Origin: an uncultured Eggerthellaceae bacterium | GTDB lineage: Bacteria > Actinomycetota > Coriobacteriia > Coriobacteriales > Eggerthellaceae | Length of the DNA stretch: 64,000 bases | Direction of reading: 5' to 3' | NCBI GenBank assembly: GCA_947650915.1 | Contig: CANSWY010000008.1 | Coordinates: 1-64,000 of the forward strand | Shown: one piece after another, positions 46,738-53,908 of the stretch | Position numbering within the stretch: position 1 is the first letter of the stretch | How the letters are laid out: every line of letters starts with the position of its first letter | Notes under the pieces: generated by a model | Told to the model about the DNA's origin: nothing | What the model saw: the letters and a program-made list of their open reading frames with translations, nothing else | Databases searched by the model: none | Program-made: the position numbers and the translations under genes

Positions 46738-47607
46738 ATGACCGATAACCTCACATACCCTGAGCCCACGTTCGCGGATACCTCCGCCATAGGAGGCGCG
46801 CTGGCGTATGTGAACAACCCGGCACGCATCGCGGTGTACGATGACCTGCTCAGTTCTCCGCGCATCATCGACATCCCCCCGAATCGCACGACGGATTTCA
46901 TCGGAGCGTTGGCCTCTTCGGTCTACAACGAAGCACGTGAGGCAGGTGGCAGCATCCCTTTCACGGTGATCCTGCAGGTGACAGAGAATTTCATTCACGC
47001 ACGTTTCACTGAGATGGTGGTCTCTATCTTCGACAGCGGCAAGACCATCCGTTTCACCGACCAAGGCCCTGGCATCGCAGATAAGGAAAAAGCCCAGCTC
47101 CCCGGCTACTCCTCAGCCACACAGGAGATGAAGCAATACATCAACGGCGTGGGTTCCGGCCTTCCCATCGTCAAGGAATATCTGGAAACGAAGAACGGGA
47201 ACATCCGGATAGAAGACAACCTGGAGTCTGGCGCGGTGGTCACCATCAGTGTGACCGATCACCCCACCACGGCCTACGCACAACCGCAGCCGACCATGCC
47301 CGCCGTGCAATCTGCCAGCATTGCATTCAATCCAACCTCAACAATGCCAACCCAGAACAACGAACCGTCTGCACCGGTCACTGCGGATATGGTCCTTCCC
47401 ATGCTCTCGAAACGTGCGCAAGATTTCCTTCCGTTGTTCAAGACCGAGAGCATCTGGGGCATCAAAGATCTTTCCATTACGGCAGGGATTCCCAGCGGCA
47501 GCATGTTCAATGAACTGAAAAAGCTGCGTGACCTGGGCATCATCACACAAGTAGGCAAGAAATACACGCTCACGCCTTTCGGACAGGACGTCGTCCGTTT
47601 CCTGTAA
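46738..47607 (+). CDS. GHKL ATPase with C-terminal winged helix, next to oriC
   Basis: A 289-residue cytoplasmic protein. Residues 60-175 form a GHKL ATP-binding domain: N-box VTENFIHARF, G1 TDQGPGI and G2 GVGSGLPIVKEYLE. No phosphoacceptor histidine domain precedes it. A Pro/Thr/Gln linker (178-215) leads to a winged-helix-like C-terminal region (220-289), with SITAGIPSGSMFNELKKLRD as likely recognition helix. ATG 46738 has AGGA 5 nt upstream; ATG 46732 is the alternative. It stands between the DnaA boxes and dnaA, so a role in initiation control or an anti-sigma/sensor role is possible. I do not know a characterised homologue. Confidence 0.75.
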   Translation: MTDNLTYPEPTFADTSAIGGALAYVNNPARIAVYDDLLSSPRIIDIPPNRTTDFIGALASSVYNEAREAGGSIPFTVILQVTENFIHARFTEMVVSIFDSGKTIRFTDQGPGIADKEKAQLPGYSSATQEMKQYINGVGSGLPIVKEYLETKNGNIRIEDNLESGAVVTISVTDHPTTAYAQPQPTMPAVQSASIAFNPTSTMPTQNNEPSAPVTADMVLPMLSKRAQDFLPLFKTESIWGIKDLSITAGIPSGSMFNELKKLRDLGIITQVGKKYTLTPFGQDVVRFL

Positions 47608-47610
47608 GCC

Positions 47611-47790
47611 TGATGTGCAGAAGAGATGTGCAGAAGGGACGTTCCAAATTGCACATAGAAAAAGATGATGCATACTGAGAGACTCATCCTATGTGCAATT
47701 TGGGACGTCCCTTCTGCATATCCGTCAACCTCGCAGGTGCAATTTGGGACGTCCCTTTTGTACATCTGACAACCTTACGGGTGCAATTCA
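47611..47790. repeat. Nested palindromic element
   Basis: A fragment TGATGTGCAGAAG at 47611, inner left 47625-47656 (GCAGAAGG), loop GATGATGCATACTGAGAG, inner right 47690-47721 (CCTTCTGC), outer right 47737-47765, and a decayed remnant to 47790. It begins 3 nt after the GHKL stop. Confidence 0.93.
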
Positions 47791-47909
47791 GACCGCTGAA
47801 AAACTGAAAATCCACCATGTTTGTTTGTGGAAAACCCTTACAATTGTGCAAAACTTCGCTCTAACATCACACACGCTTTGGTTCATTGCTTTTTATGAAG
47901 AAGGTGCTC

Positions 47910-49472
47910 ATGCCCATTCCTGAGCTCACGGAAAAATGGAACGAGGTCTGCACGAAGATCTCTTCCTATCCCGATGTCAACCAGTCCCAGTTCAACGCTC
48001 TGCTCACGCGCATCCAACCCCAAGCCATCAGTGATGGGTTCCTGCTGCTGACCACAGAGAACAGCTTCATGAAGACCTGGGCTGAAAAGAATTTCTCAGG
48101 CGTCATCTTGCGTGCTCTGGAGGATCTGTATCAGATCCCTTTCACGGTGTTGATAGAGATCGATGACTCAGCCGCTTCCAACGATGACCCATCTCCTCAA
48201 ACCAACGTCACTCCCGTTGCACAAACGCCAGCATCAGCCCCGCAAGAGGCAACCCCTGCGCCAGCCGCTCCCGAACAAAGCGGATCCCAGAAGTTTCAAA
48301 TCCCTGACTTCGTGAACACGGATCCTGCCGTGAACAGGGATGCGCAACCACCAGTTGCGGCAGAAGATCCCGAAGGGCAGCCGAAATCCAGCGTTGCGCC
48401 GTTGATGTCCCCCGATGCCGCTCTGGCCAGCTTCACGTTCGAGAACTTCGTCATCGGTGAATCGAACCGTATGGCCTATTCCATGGCCATTCAAGTTGCG
48501 GAGCTGCCAGGGAACACGCCGCTCAATCCGTTGTTCATCTACGGCCCCAGCGGACGTGGAAAGACGCACCTCATGCGCGCCATCCAAGATTACATCAATC
48601 GCACGCGCCCGGATCTGACCACCATCTACGTGGATTCCGAGGAATTGGTCAGTGAGTACATGGACGCCGCGGCGCAGCATGACAAAGAGAAGTCCAGCTA
48701 CAAGAACTTCAAGACGCATTATGAGATGGCTGACGTCCTGCTGGTTGATGACATCCAGTACTTCCAAGGCAAGATCCAAACGCTCGACATCGTTTTCCAA
48801 ATCTTCAACAAGTTGGTCGGCCAGGGAAAACAGATCGTGCTGTCTGCGGACCGCGCCCCACGCAACATCGACATCGAAGAGCGCTACCGTTCGCGCTTCA
48901 TGCAGGGCGGCACCGTGGATATCCAACCGCCGGAGTTGGAGACGAAGATCGCCATCATCAAGAGTTACATCAGTGAATACAAGGCTATGCAGGGCAACGA
49001 AACGCTCTATATCCCGGAAGACGTACAGGCCTACATCGCGGAGAACTCCGGTTCGAATATCCGTGAGCTCAAAGGCGCCGTCACCATCGTCATCTACCAT
49101 ATGAATCTTTCGCATCAGCAGACCATCTCCATCACTGAGGTGGGAACGCTGCTGGAAGACCATTTCATGGGATTCTCTGCACGGTATCTCACCGTTGAGG
49201 ACATCCAAAAACAGGTGGTCAGTTACTACAAGATCAAACTGAGCGACTTGGTCGGGTCATCGCGTTCACGAGAAGTGGTCTTTCCACGTCAAATCGCCAT
49301 GTATCTTTGCAGGCAATTCTTGGATGTCCCTTATGAGAGCATCGGGGCGAAGTTCAACAAGGACCATTCCACGGTGATGCATTCTGTCGGCAAGATCGAG
49401 AGCATGCTGCTGGAGAATAGAAACGTGCAAGAAGAAGTAGAGATCCTGAAGAAAATGATCAAGGATCTGTAG
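47910..49472 (+). CDS. dnaA: Chromosomal replication initiator DnaA
   Basis: A 520-residue AAA+ initiator. Domain I covers about 1-85, a low-complexity Pro/Ala/Gln domain II about 86-170, and the ATPase about 175-400 with Walker A YGPSGRGKTHL near residue 211 and Walker B VLLVDDIQYF. Domain IV has the DNA-binding signature FNKDHSTVMHSVGKIE. I prefer ATG 47910 (AAGG 6 nt upstream); ATG 47895 would add five residues. Orientation is rightward, opposite to dnaN. A DnaA box (minus strand TTTTCCACA, 47826) upstream fits autoregulation. Confidence 0.97.
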   Translation: MPIPELTEKWNEVCTKISSYPDVNQSQFNALLTRIQPQAISDGFLLLTTENSFMKTWAEKNFSGVILRALEDLYQIPFTVLIEIDDSAASNDDPSPQTNVTPVAQTPASAPQEATPAPAAPEQSGSQKFQIPDFVNTDPAVNRDAQPPVAAEDPEGQPKSSVAPLMSPDAALASFTFENFVIGESNRMAYSMAIQVAELPGNTPLNPLFIYGPSGRGKTHLMRAIQDYINRTRPDLTTIYVDSEELVSEYMDAAAQHDKEKSSYKNFKTHYEMADVLLVDDIQYFQGKIQTLDIVFQIFNKLVGQGKQIVLSADRAPRNIDIEERYRSRFMQGGTVDIQPPELETKIAIIKSYISEYKAMQGNETLYIPEDVQAYIAENSGSNIRELKGAVTIVIYHMNLSHQQTISITEVGTLLEDHFMGFSARYLTVEDIQKQVVSYYKIKLSDLVGSSRSREVVFPRQIAMYLCRQFLDVPYESIGAKFNKDHSTVMHSVGKIESMLLENRNVQEEVEILKKMIKDL

Positions 49473-49474
49473 TT

Positions 49475-49483
49475 TGTGGACAA
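49475..49483 (-). promoter_or_regulatory. DnaA box after dnaA
   Basis: TTGTCCACA on the minus strand, 3 nt after the dnaA stop codon, identical to the box at 46273. The rest of the 322-bp dnaA-rpmH gap is AT-rich with no gene I can support. Confidence 0.6.
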
Positions 49484-49726
49484 GTTCTTCATGGATGGTT
49501 GAAGGCTAGGATGGGTTCTTGTTGCGTTGTTGATGGCGCATACAACTTCTCAACGCTTCATATGGGATTTTTTCATGCTTTTGAGCGGGTCGGATAGAGG
49601 TTTTCCTCCTTTCAACAGTTCTTATTATTGTTGTTATCCTTAAAATCTCTTTCTGTGCATCCATACCATTCATGGCAAAAGGCATCCACTGCACGGATCG
49701 TTCTATGAGCATCATGTGCAGCTTTC

Positions 49727-49754
49727 TTGACATGCGCATTCACTGGGATATACT
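49727..49754 (+). promoter_or_regulatory. Promoter of rpmH-rnpA-yidD-yidC
   Basis: TTGACA, 16 nt, TATACT: a near-consensus sigma-70 promoter 40 nt before rpmH. It is the clearest promoter in the window. Confidence 0.85.
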
Positions 49755-49794
49755 TTCGGACACTTGCCTCAAATTCAAGAAGAAGGATTGACTG

Positions 49795-49929
49795 ATGAAG
49801 CGTACCTATCAACCGAACAAGCGCAAGCGCGCAAAGTGCCATGGTTTCCGTGCTCGTATGTCCACGAAGGGTGGTCGTGCGGTGCTCTCTCGCCGTCGTG
49901 CGAAGGGCCGCAAGCGTCTGTGCGTGTAG
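49795..49929 (+). CDS. rpmH: Ribosomal protein L34
   Basis: A 44-residue, very basic 50S protein: [18 protein letters not shown] and the end [12 protein letters not shown] are characteristic. AAGGA lies 8 nt before the ATG. Here it lies downstream of dnaA in the same direction; in most Gram-positives it diverges from dnaA. Confidence 0.98.
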   Translation: MKRTYQPNKRKRAKCHGFRARMSTKGGRAVLSRRRAKGRKRLCV

Positions 49930-49938
49930 CGCCTGGCT

Positions 49939-50271
49939 TTGAACGTCATCAAATCTTCGGAGGAGATCTCACGAATCTTCGCTGAAGGCAAGCGCTCATC
50001 GAATAGATTCGTCACGTTCATCTACGTTGACGAAAGCACCACTTGTGAACACGGCCCTCAGGGTCGTGTTGCTTTTATTGCAGGAAAACGCAACGGGAAT
50101 GCTGTATGGAGGAATGCCGCGAAACGCAGGATGCGTGAACTGTATCGTGCGATGGAAGGGGAATGGAAGGGTTGCGACATCCTCTTTATTGCAAAGTCCT
50201 CAATTCTGGGCGAATCTTATAGTAAAGTGCTTGCTACGTGCGAGAAGACCTTGAAGAAGATACATGGATGA
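49939..50271 (+). CDS. rnpA: Ribonuclease P protein component
   Basis: A 110-residue basic protein that binds the catalytic RNA of RNase P to mature tRNA 5' ends. The conserved RNR-type motif is GKRNGNAVWRNAAKRRMREL. It begins with TTG 49939, 9 nt after the rpmH stop; no other start keeps the conserved N-terminus (IKSSEEISRIF). Translation probably depends on coupling to rpmH. Confidence 0.96.
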   Translation: MNVIKSSEEISRIFAEGKRSSNRFVTFIYVDESTTCEHGPQGRVAFIAGKRNGNAVWRNAAKRRMRELYRAMEGEWKGCDILFIAKSSILGESYSKVLATCEKTLKKIHG

Positions 50272-50569
50272 GTCGCAAAGTTTGATCAGATCGGTGTTGG
50301 GCTTCATTCGCGCCATCCCTGCGCACCTGGCAGTTGGTTTGATCATGCTGTACCGAGCTCTCATTTCACCTTTGCTCCCTTCAAGCTGCAGGTTCATCCC
50401 TACGTGCTCGGAATATGGGATCAAGGCTTTCAAGCGCTTCGGTTTCTGGCGGGGACTCATTCTGACGGTGAAGAGAATCCTCAGATGCCGGCCTGGTGGG
50501 CCTTACGGATACGATCCTGTTCCGGAGGCGTACCCCATGAGAAAACACAAAGAAGAGATGGATTCGTAA
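50264..50569 (+). CDS. yidD: Membrane protein insertion efficiency factor YidD
   Basis: A 101-residue YidD homologue with LYRALISPLLPSSCRFIPTC and RCRPGGPYGYDPVP, both diagnostic. It overlaps the 3' end of rnpA by 8 nt and abuts yidC, so the three form an operon for RNase P and membrane insertion. Confidence 0.97.
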   Translation: MDESQSLIRSVLGFIRAIPAHLAVGLIMLYRALISPLLPSSCRFIPTCSEYGIKAFKRFGFWRGLILTVKRILRCRPGGPYGYDPVPEAYPMRKHKEEMDS

Positions 50570-51346
50570 ATGTGGGACGTATTTAAAGACTGGATCTTCG
50601 ACATCATTAACTTCTTCCATGGGTTGGTGGGTGACTGGGGTCTAGCCATCATCATCATCACGGTGATCTTCCGCATCATCGTTTCGCCGCTCATGCACAA
50701 GCAGGCGAAGTCGAACTACAAGATGCAGAAGATCCAACCGCAACTGTCGAAGCTCCAAGAGAAGTACGCGGGCGATCAGGTCCGGCTGAACCAGGAGATG
50801 CAGAAGCTGTACGCGGAGGCGAAGTTCAACCCCCTGGCTGGTTGTCTGCCCATGTTGCTTCAGATGCCCATCTTCATCGCTTTGTTCCAAGTGCTCCGGG
50901 AGATGGGGTCGCGCGAGGAGGTGCAGAATTTCACGTTCTACAACTTGGTGCCGAACCTGACGGAAACGCCGTCAGGTGCGCTTGGGCAAGGAATTGGAAC
51001 ATTTGTTCCCTATTTGATCCTGATGATCATCTTTGCAGGTGCCACGTTCTTCCCTATGATCCAACAACAGCTGAAGAACAAGGACAACAAACAGCGTAAT
51101 CAGACGCTCATCATGGCTGTGGTCATGAGTATCTTCATGCTGTGGATCTCCTGGGGGTCACCGGCGGGTGTTCTTTTGTTCTGGGGTGTCTCCTCATTGA
51201 TCGGCATTGCCCAGAATCAGTTCACCCTTCGTCGTTGCCGTAGGCAGGATGAAGAGGAGGAGGCTTCGAAGATGCTTGAAGCCAAGCCTGTTGAAGTGGA
51301 TGTGGTTCGTAAGGAGCGTAAGAAACGCCCGACGAAGAAGCGTTAG
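50570..51346 (+). CDS. yidC: Membrane protein insertase YidC
   Basis: A 258-residue Oxa1/YidC-family insertase of the short Gram-positive type. Five hydrophobic segments; the cytoplasmic hairpin after TM1-2 has KMQKIQPQLSKLQEKY. FNPLAGCLPMLLQMPIFIAL is the family core. The C-terminus is very basic (KERKKRPTKKR), as in ribosome-contacting YidC forms. The ATG directly follows the yidD stop codon. No lipobox is present, so start processing differs from SpoIIIJ. Confidence 0.96.
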   Translation: MWDVFKDWIFDIINFFHGLVGDWGLAIIIITVIFRIIVSPLMHKQAKSNYKMQKIQPQLSKLQEKYAGDQVRLNQEMQKLYAEAKFNPLAGCLPMLLQMPIFIALFQVLREMGSREEVQNFTFYNLVPNLTETPSGALGQGIGTFVPYLILMIIFAGATFFPMIQQQLKNKDNKQRNQTLIMAVVMSIFMLWISWGSPAGVLLFWGVSSLIGIAQNQFTLRRCRRQDEEEEASKMLEAKPVEVDVVRKERKKRPTKKR

Positions 51347-51359
51347 GTTGAAGACTGAG

Positions 51360-51375
51360 TGTTTCACGTGAAACA
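51360..51375. promoter_or_regulatory. parS site 1
   Basis: TGTTTCACGTGAAACA, an exact match to the bacterial parS consensus, between yidC and jag. Confidence 0.95.
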
Positions 51376-51409
51376 CTCAGTTTGTTTTTGATGCGATGGA
51401 GGAAGTGTC

Positions 51410-51949
51410 ATGGATGAAATCATCGTTGAATCTGAAGAGATCGTTGAGGAAGAGGTTGTCGAAGACGTCGCGGACGAAGAGGAGTCTGTGGATCTTGATG
51501 AGATAGCTGATGTGGCTATTGATACCCTGCAGGGTATTCTCTCTTACTTCGATGTCGGTGAGGTCACCATTGATGAATACGAAGGTGATGAGGGTGAGCT
51601 CATCCTGGATATCACCGGTGATGATCTCGGTGTTTTGATCGGGCGCTATGGCCGCACATTGGATTCGTTGCAGTTCTTGGTTTCTACCATCAATTACAGG
51701 AAGCTAGGCTTCCGATATCCTGTTGTGGTTGATGTTGAAGGGTATAAGAATCGCCAGCGTGAGAAGATTGAAAGTGTTGCACGCTCCTCTGCTCGCAAGG
51801 CTGTTTCCCAGGATCGGGACATTGCCATGCGCCCGATGACTCCTTATGAACGTCGTATCGTTCATATCACTTTGAAAGATAATCCTGACGTGGAGACTGA
51901 ATCTGAAGGCGAAGGCCCTAATCGCCACGTGGTCATCAAACCTGTTTGA
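51410..51949 (+). CDS. jag: RNA-binding protein KhpB/Jag
   Basis: A 179-residue protein. A strongly acidic N-terminus (1-35) replaces the usual Jag-N domain in simplified form. The KH domain (about 65-125) has LIGRYGRTLDSLQFLVS in place of GxxG. The R3H domain (about 130-175) has RPMTPYERRIVHITL. It is expected to bind RNA with KhpA and influence cell-envelope growth. GGAGGAAG lies 7 nt before the ATG. Base composition is clearly more AT-rich than genes of the first 45 kb. Confidence 0.93.
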   Translation: MDEIIVESEEIVEEEVVEDVADEEESVDLDEIADVAIDTLQGILSYFDVGEVTIDEYEGDEGELILDITGDDLGVLIGRYGRTLDSLQFLVSTINYRKLGFRYPVVVDVEGYKNRQREKIESVARSSARKAVSQDRDIAMRPMTPYERRIVHITLKDNPDVETESEGEGPNRHVVIKPV

Positions 51950-51953
51950 TCTA

Positions 51954-52020
51954 CATGTGTAATGGGGACATCCCAAATTACACACTTCGCGTGTAATTTG
52001 AAACGTCCCCATTACACATG
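51954..52020. repeat. Compact palindromic variant with compensated arms
   Basis: CATGTGTAATGGGGAC faces GTCCCCATTACACATG across the short ACTTCGC loop. The usual GTGCAAAAGGG/CCCTTTTGCAC is replaced on both arms by GTGTAATGGGG/CCCCATTACAC, keeping the pairing. It starts 5 nt after the jag stop. Confidence 0.95.
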
Positions 52021-52031
52021 CCAACGACGGG

Positions 52032-52170
52032 ATGTGCAAAAGGGACGTTCCAAATTGCACATAGGATGAGTCTTTCAGCACTCAAACTTTTTCTATGTGC
52101 AATTTGGAACGTCCCTTTTGCACATCAGATGGAAACTTCGCAGGTACAATCTGGTACATCCTTTTGTACT
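52032..52170. repeat. Nested palindromic element
   Basis: Inner left 52032-52062, loop AGGATGAGTCTTTCAGCACT (forward), inner right 52094-52125 (GGAACG form, perfect pairing), and a decayed outer right unit ending at the rsmG stop (52171). Confidence 0.92.
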
Positions 52171-52839
52171 TTACTTGTGTTTCAAGGGCTGTTTTTGTGC
52201 CTTGCCTACTCTGCGTGGCAGTGCGATGCTTGGTTCATGGTCTTTCTCAAACACTATGACGGTACGGAATGTCTCCTGGTCGCTCAAATAGAAGTCTCTT
52301 TTCTTGATCAGCTTCATTCCGGTCAATTCTTCAATATCCTGCGCCCTTTGGATCTCATCTTCATCAACCTGCGCCTTCAAGCAGATCAACTGTCCATGGT
52401 CTTGTAATAACGGCGAAGCAAGCTCGACCAGTGAGTCCAAGGAACTCAATGCGCGTGCAGTTAAAACAGCAAACGTATTAGGTTTCTCGCACGTTAGCTC
52501 TTCTATCCTTTTGTCACAGGTGGAAATCTGACCAGATAATCCGATCGCGTTCAGCATCTCCCCTACAGCTGTCATCTTCTTTTTGACCGAATCAACAAGA
52601 ACAGTCTGTCTCCCACTCATGATTCCAAGTGGAACACCAGGAAAACCTCCACCTGATCCGAGGTCACCATATAGACCATCAGGGGCTGCATTCAATTCAT
52701 CCAACACTGCAAGAGAATCTTCAATATGAAGCAGACGAGCTTCATCAGGTTCTGTTATCCTTGTCAGGTTGATCTTTTCATTCATCGAAAGCACCTCTTC
52801 CAGGTACTTTTCAATCAGCGCATCAGATTCAGTTTCCAT
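52171..52839 (-). CDS. rsmG: 16S rRNA (guanine-527-N7) methyltransferase
   Basis: A 222-residue SAM methyltransferase (GidB) that modifies 16S rRNA in the decoding region. The SAM-binding glycine loop is GDLGSGGGFPGVPLGI, and NLTRITEPDEARLLHIEDS precedes it. It points leftward, convergent with jag and divergent from parA, whereas it is commonly co-directional with parA-parB. AAAGAG lies 8 nt before ATG 52839. The C-terminal 20 residues are basic and may be an extension. Confidence 0.96.
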   Translation of the reverse strand: METESDALIEKYLEEVLSMNEKINLTRITEPDEARLLHIEDSLAVLDELNAAPDGLYGDLGSGGGFPGVPLGIMSGRQTVLVDSVKKKMTAVGEMLNAIGLSGQISTCDKRIEELTCEKPNTFAVLTARALSSLDSLVELASPLLQDHGQLICLKAQVDEDEIQRAQDIEELTGMKLIKKRDFYLSDQETFRTVIVFEKDHEPSIALPRRVGKAQKQPLKHK

Positions 52840-52855
52840 CAGATCTCTTTCTCAT

Positions 52856-52871
52856 TGTTTCACGTGAAACA
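52856..52871. promoter_or_regulatory. parS site 2
   Basis: TGTTTCACGTGAAACA, exact consensus, 17 bp upstream of the rsmG start. Confidence 0.95.
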
Positions 52872-52897
52872 ATGATAGTTGAAATCGCCCGCATGAG

Positions 52898-52913
52898 TGT
52901 TTCACGTGAAACA
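52898..52913. promoter_or_regulatory. parS site 3, overlapping parAB promoter
   Basis: TGTTTCACGTGAAACA, exact consensus. It ends 17 bp before a TATACT at 52931-52936, so ParB bound here would cover the -35 position of the parA promoter. Confidence 0.95.
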
Positions 52914-52930
52914 CTCATGCATTCATTTGT

Positions 52931-52936
52931 TATACT
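52931..52936 (+). promoter_or_regulatory. -10 box of parA-parB
   Basis: TATACT (in TTGTTATACTC), about 82 nt before parA, leaving a leader with GGAGGAGG in its last 25 nt. Confidence 0.55.
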
Positions 52937-53017
52937 CACCGCCGAATTGAATATTTGACGGTGTTTCAGGAAATTGCACAGTAAACAGAGGAGTCCGGAG
53001 GAGGCAACGTCAATCGC

Positions 53018-53908
53018 ATGAATGAGATGGATATTGAGAACGCAGAAGTTCTCATCAGGGATGTGACACCCCCTGTTGAGGATCAGATGCACGTGAAGTC
53101 TCTCAAGAGTTACAAAGATAAGAAGCCGATCGATCATGTCATCGGTCAGACGCGCATTATTGCGATCATCAATCAGAAAGGCGGGGTTGGTAAATCTACT
53201 ACCGCCATCAACCTTGCTGCTGCTCTCGGTGAACAAGGCAAGCAAGTGCTCCTTGTCGATTTGGACCCTCAAGGCAATTCATCCAGTGGCCTCGGGATAG
53301 AGAAGACGCTAGTTCAGAACTGCATCTATGATGTGCTCCTCAATGATGTGCCCATCACAGATGCCATCATTCCTGATATCTACCCTGATCTTGATATCGT
53401 GCCAGCAACTATCAATCTTGCAGGCGCAGAAGTCGAACTGGTCTCAGAGATGGCGCGTGAGAATCGCTTGAAGGATGCAGTCGGTGCTGTTCGCGGCAAG
53501 TATGACTATGTACTCATTGACTGCCCTCCTTCTCTTGGATTGCTCACGGTCAATGCCTTGGTGGCTGCCGACAAGCTGTTTATCCCCATTCAGTGTGAAT
53601 TCTACGCACTGGAAGGTGTGACAAAACTTCTTGAATCGATGAAACGTGTCAAAACTCGCCTGAATCCTACTTTGGATATTTATGGCGTCCTGCTCACGAT
53701 GTACGACAACCGCACCACGCTCTCAAAGCAGGTTGTCGACGAGGTGCAAGGATATTTTGGGAATCTGGTCTTCAAAACACTGATTCCTCGAACCGTCAAG
53801 CTTTCAGAGGCTCCAAGTTTTGGAATGCCTATCACAGAATATGATCCGCATGGTAAAGGCGCCATCTGCTATCAAGAACTTGCAAAGGAAGTGATCGAGC
53901 GTGGCTAA
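53018..53908 (+). CDS. parA: Chromosome partitioning ATPase ParA/Soj
   Basis: A 296-residue Walker-type ATPase that positions ParB-parS complexes. The deviant Walker A KGGVGKST is at 54-61, Walker A' is LLVDLDPQGN, and Walker B is YVLIDCPPSL. An N-terminal extension of about 45 residues precedes the core. GGAGGAGG lies 13 nt before ATG 53018, rather far, so an internal start at 53027 cannot be excluded. It overlaps parB by 8 nt. Confidence 0.97.
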   Translation: MNEMDIENAEVLIRDVTPPVEDQMHVKSLKSYKDKKPIDHVIGQTRIIAIINQKGGVGKSTTAINLAAALGEQGKQVLLVDLDPQGNSSSGLGIEKTLVQNCIYDVLLNDVPITDAIIPDIYPDLDIVPATINLAGAEVELVSEMARENRLKDAVGAVRGKYDYVLIDCPPSLGLLTVNALVAADKLFIPIQCEFYALEGVTKLLESMKRVKTRLNPTLDIYGVLLTMYDNRTTLSKQVVDEVQGYFGNLVFKTLIPRTVKLSEAPSFGMPITEYDPHGKGAICYQELAKEVIERG

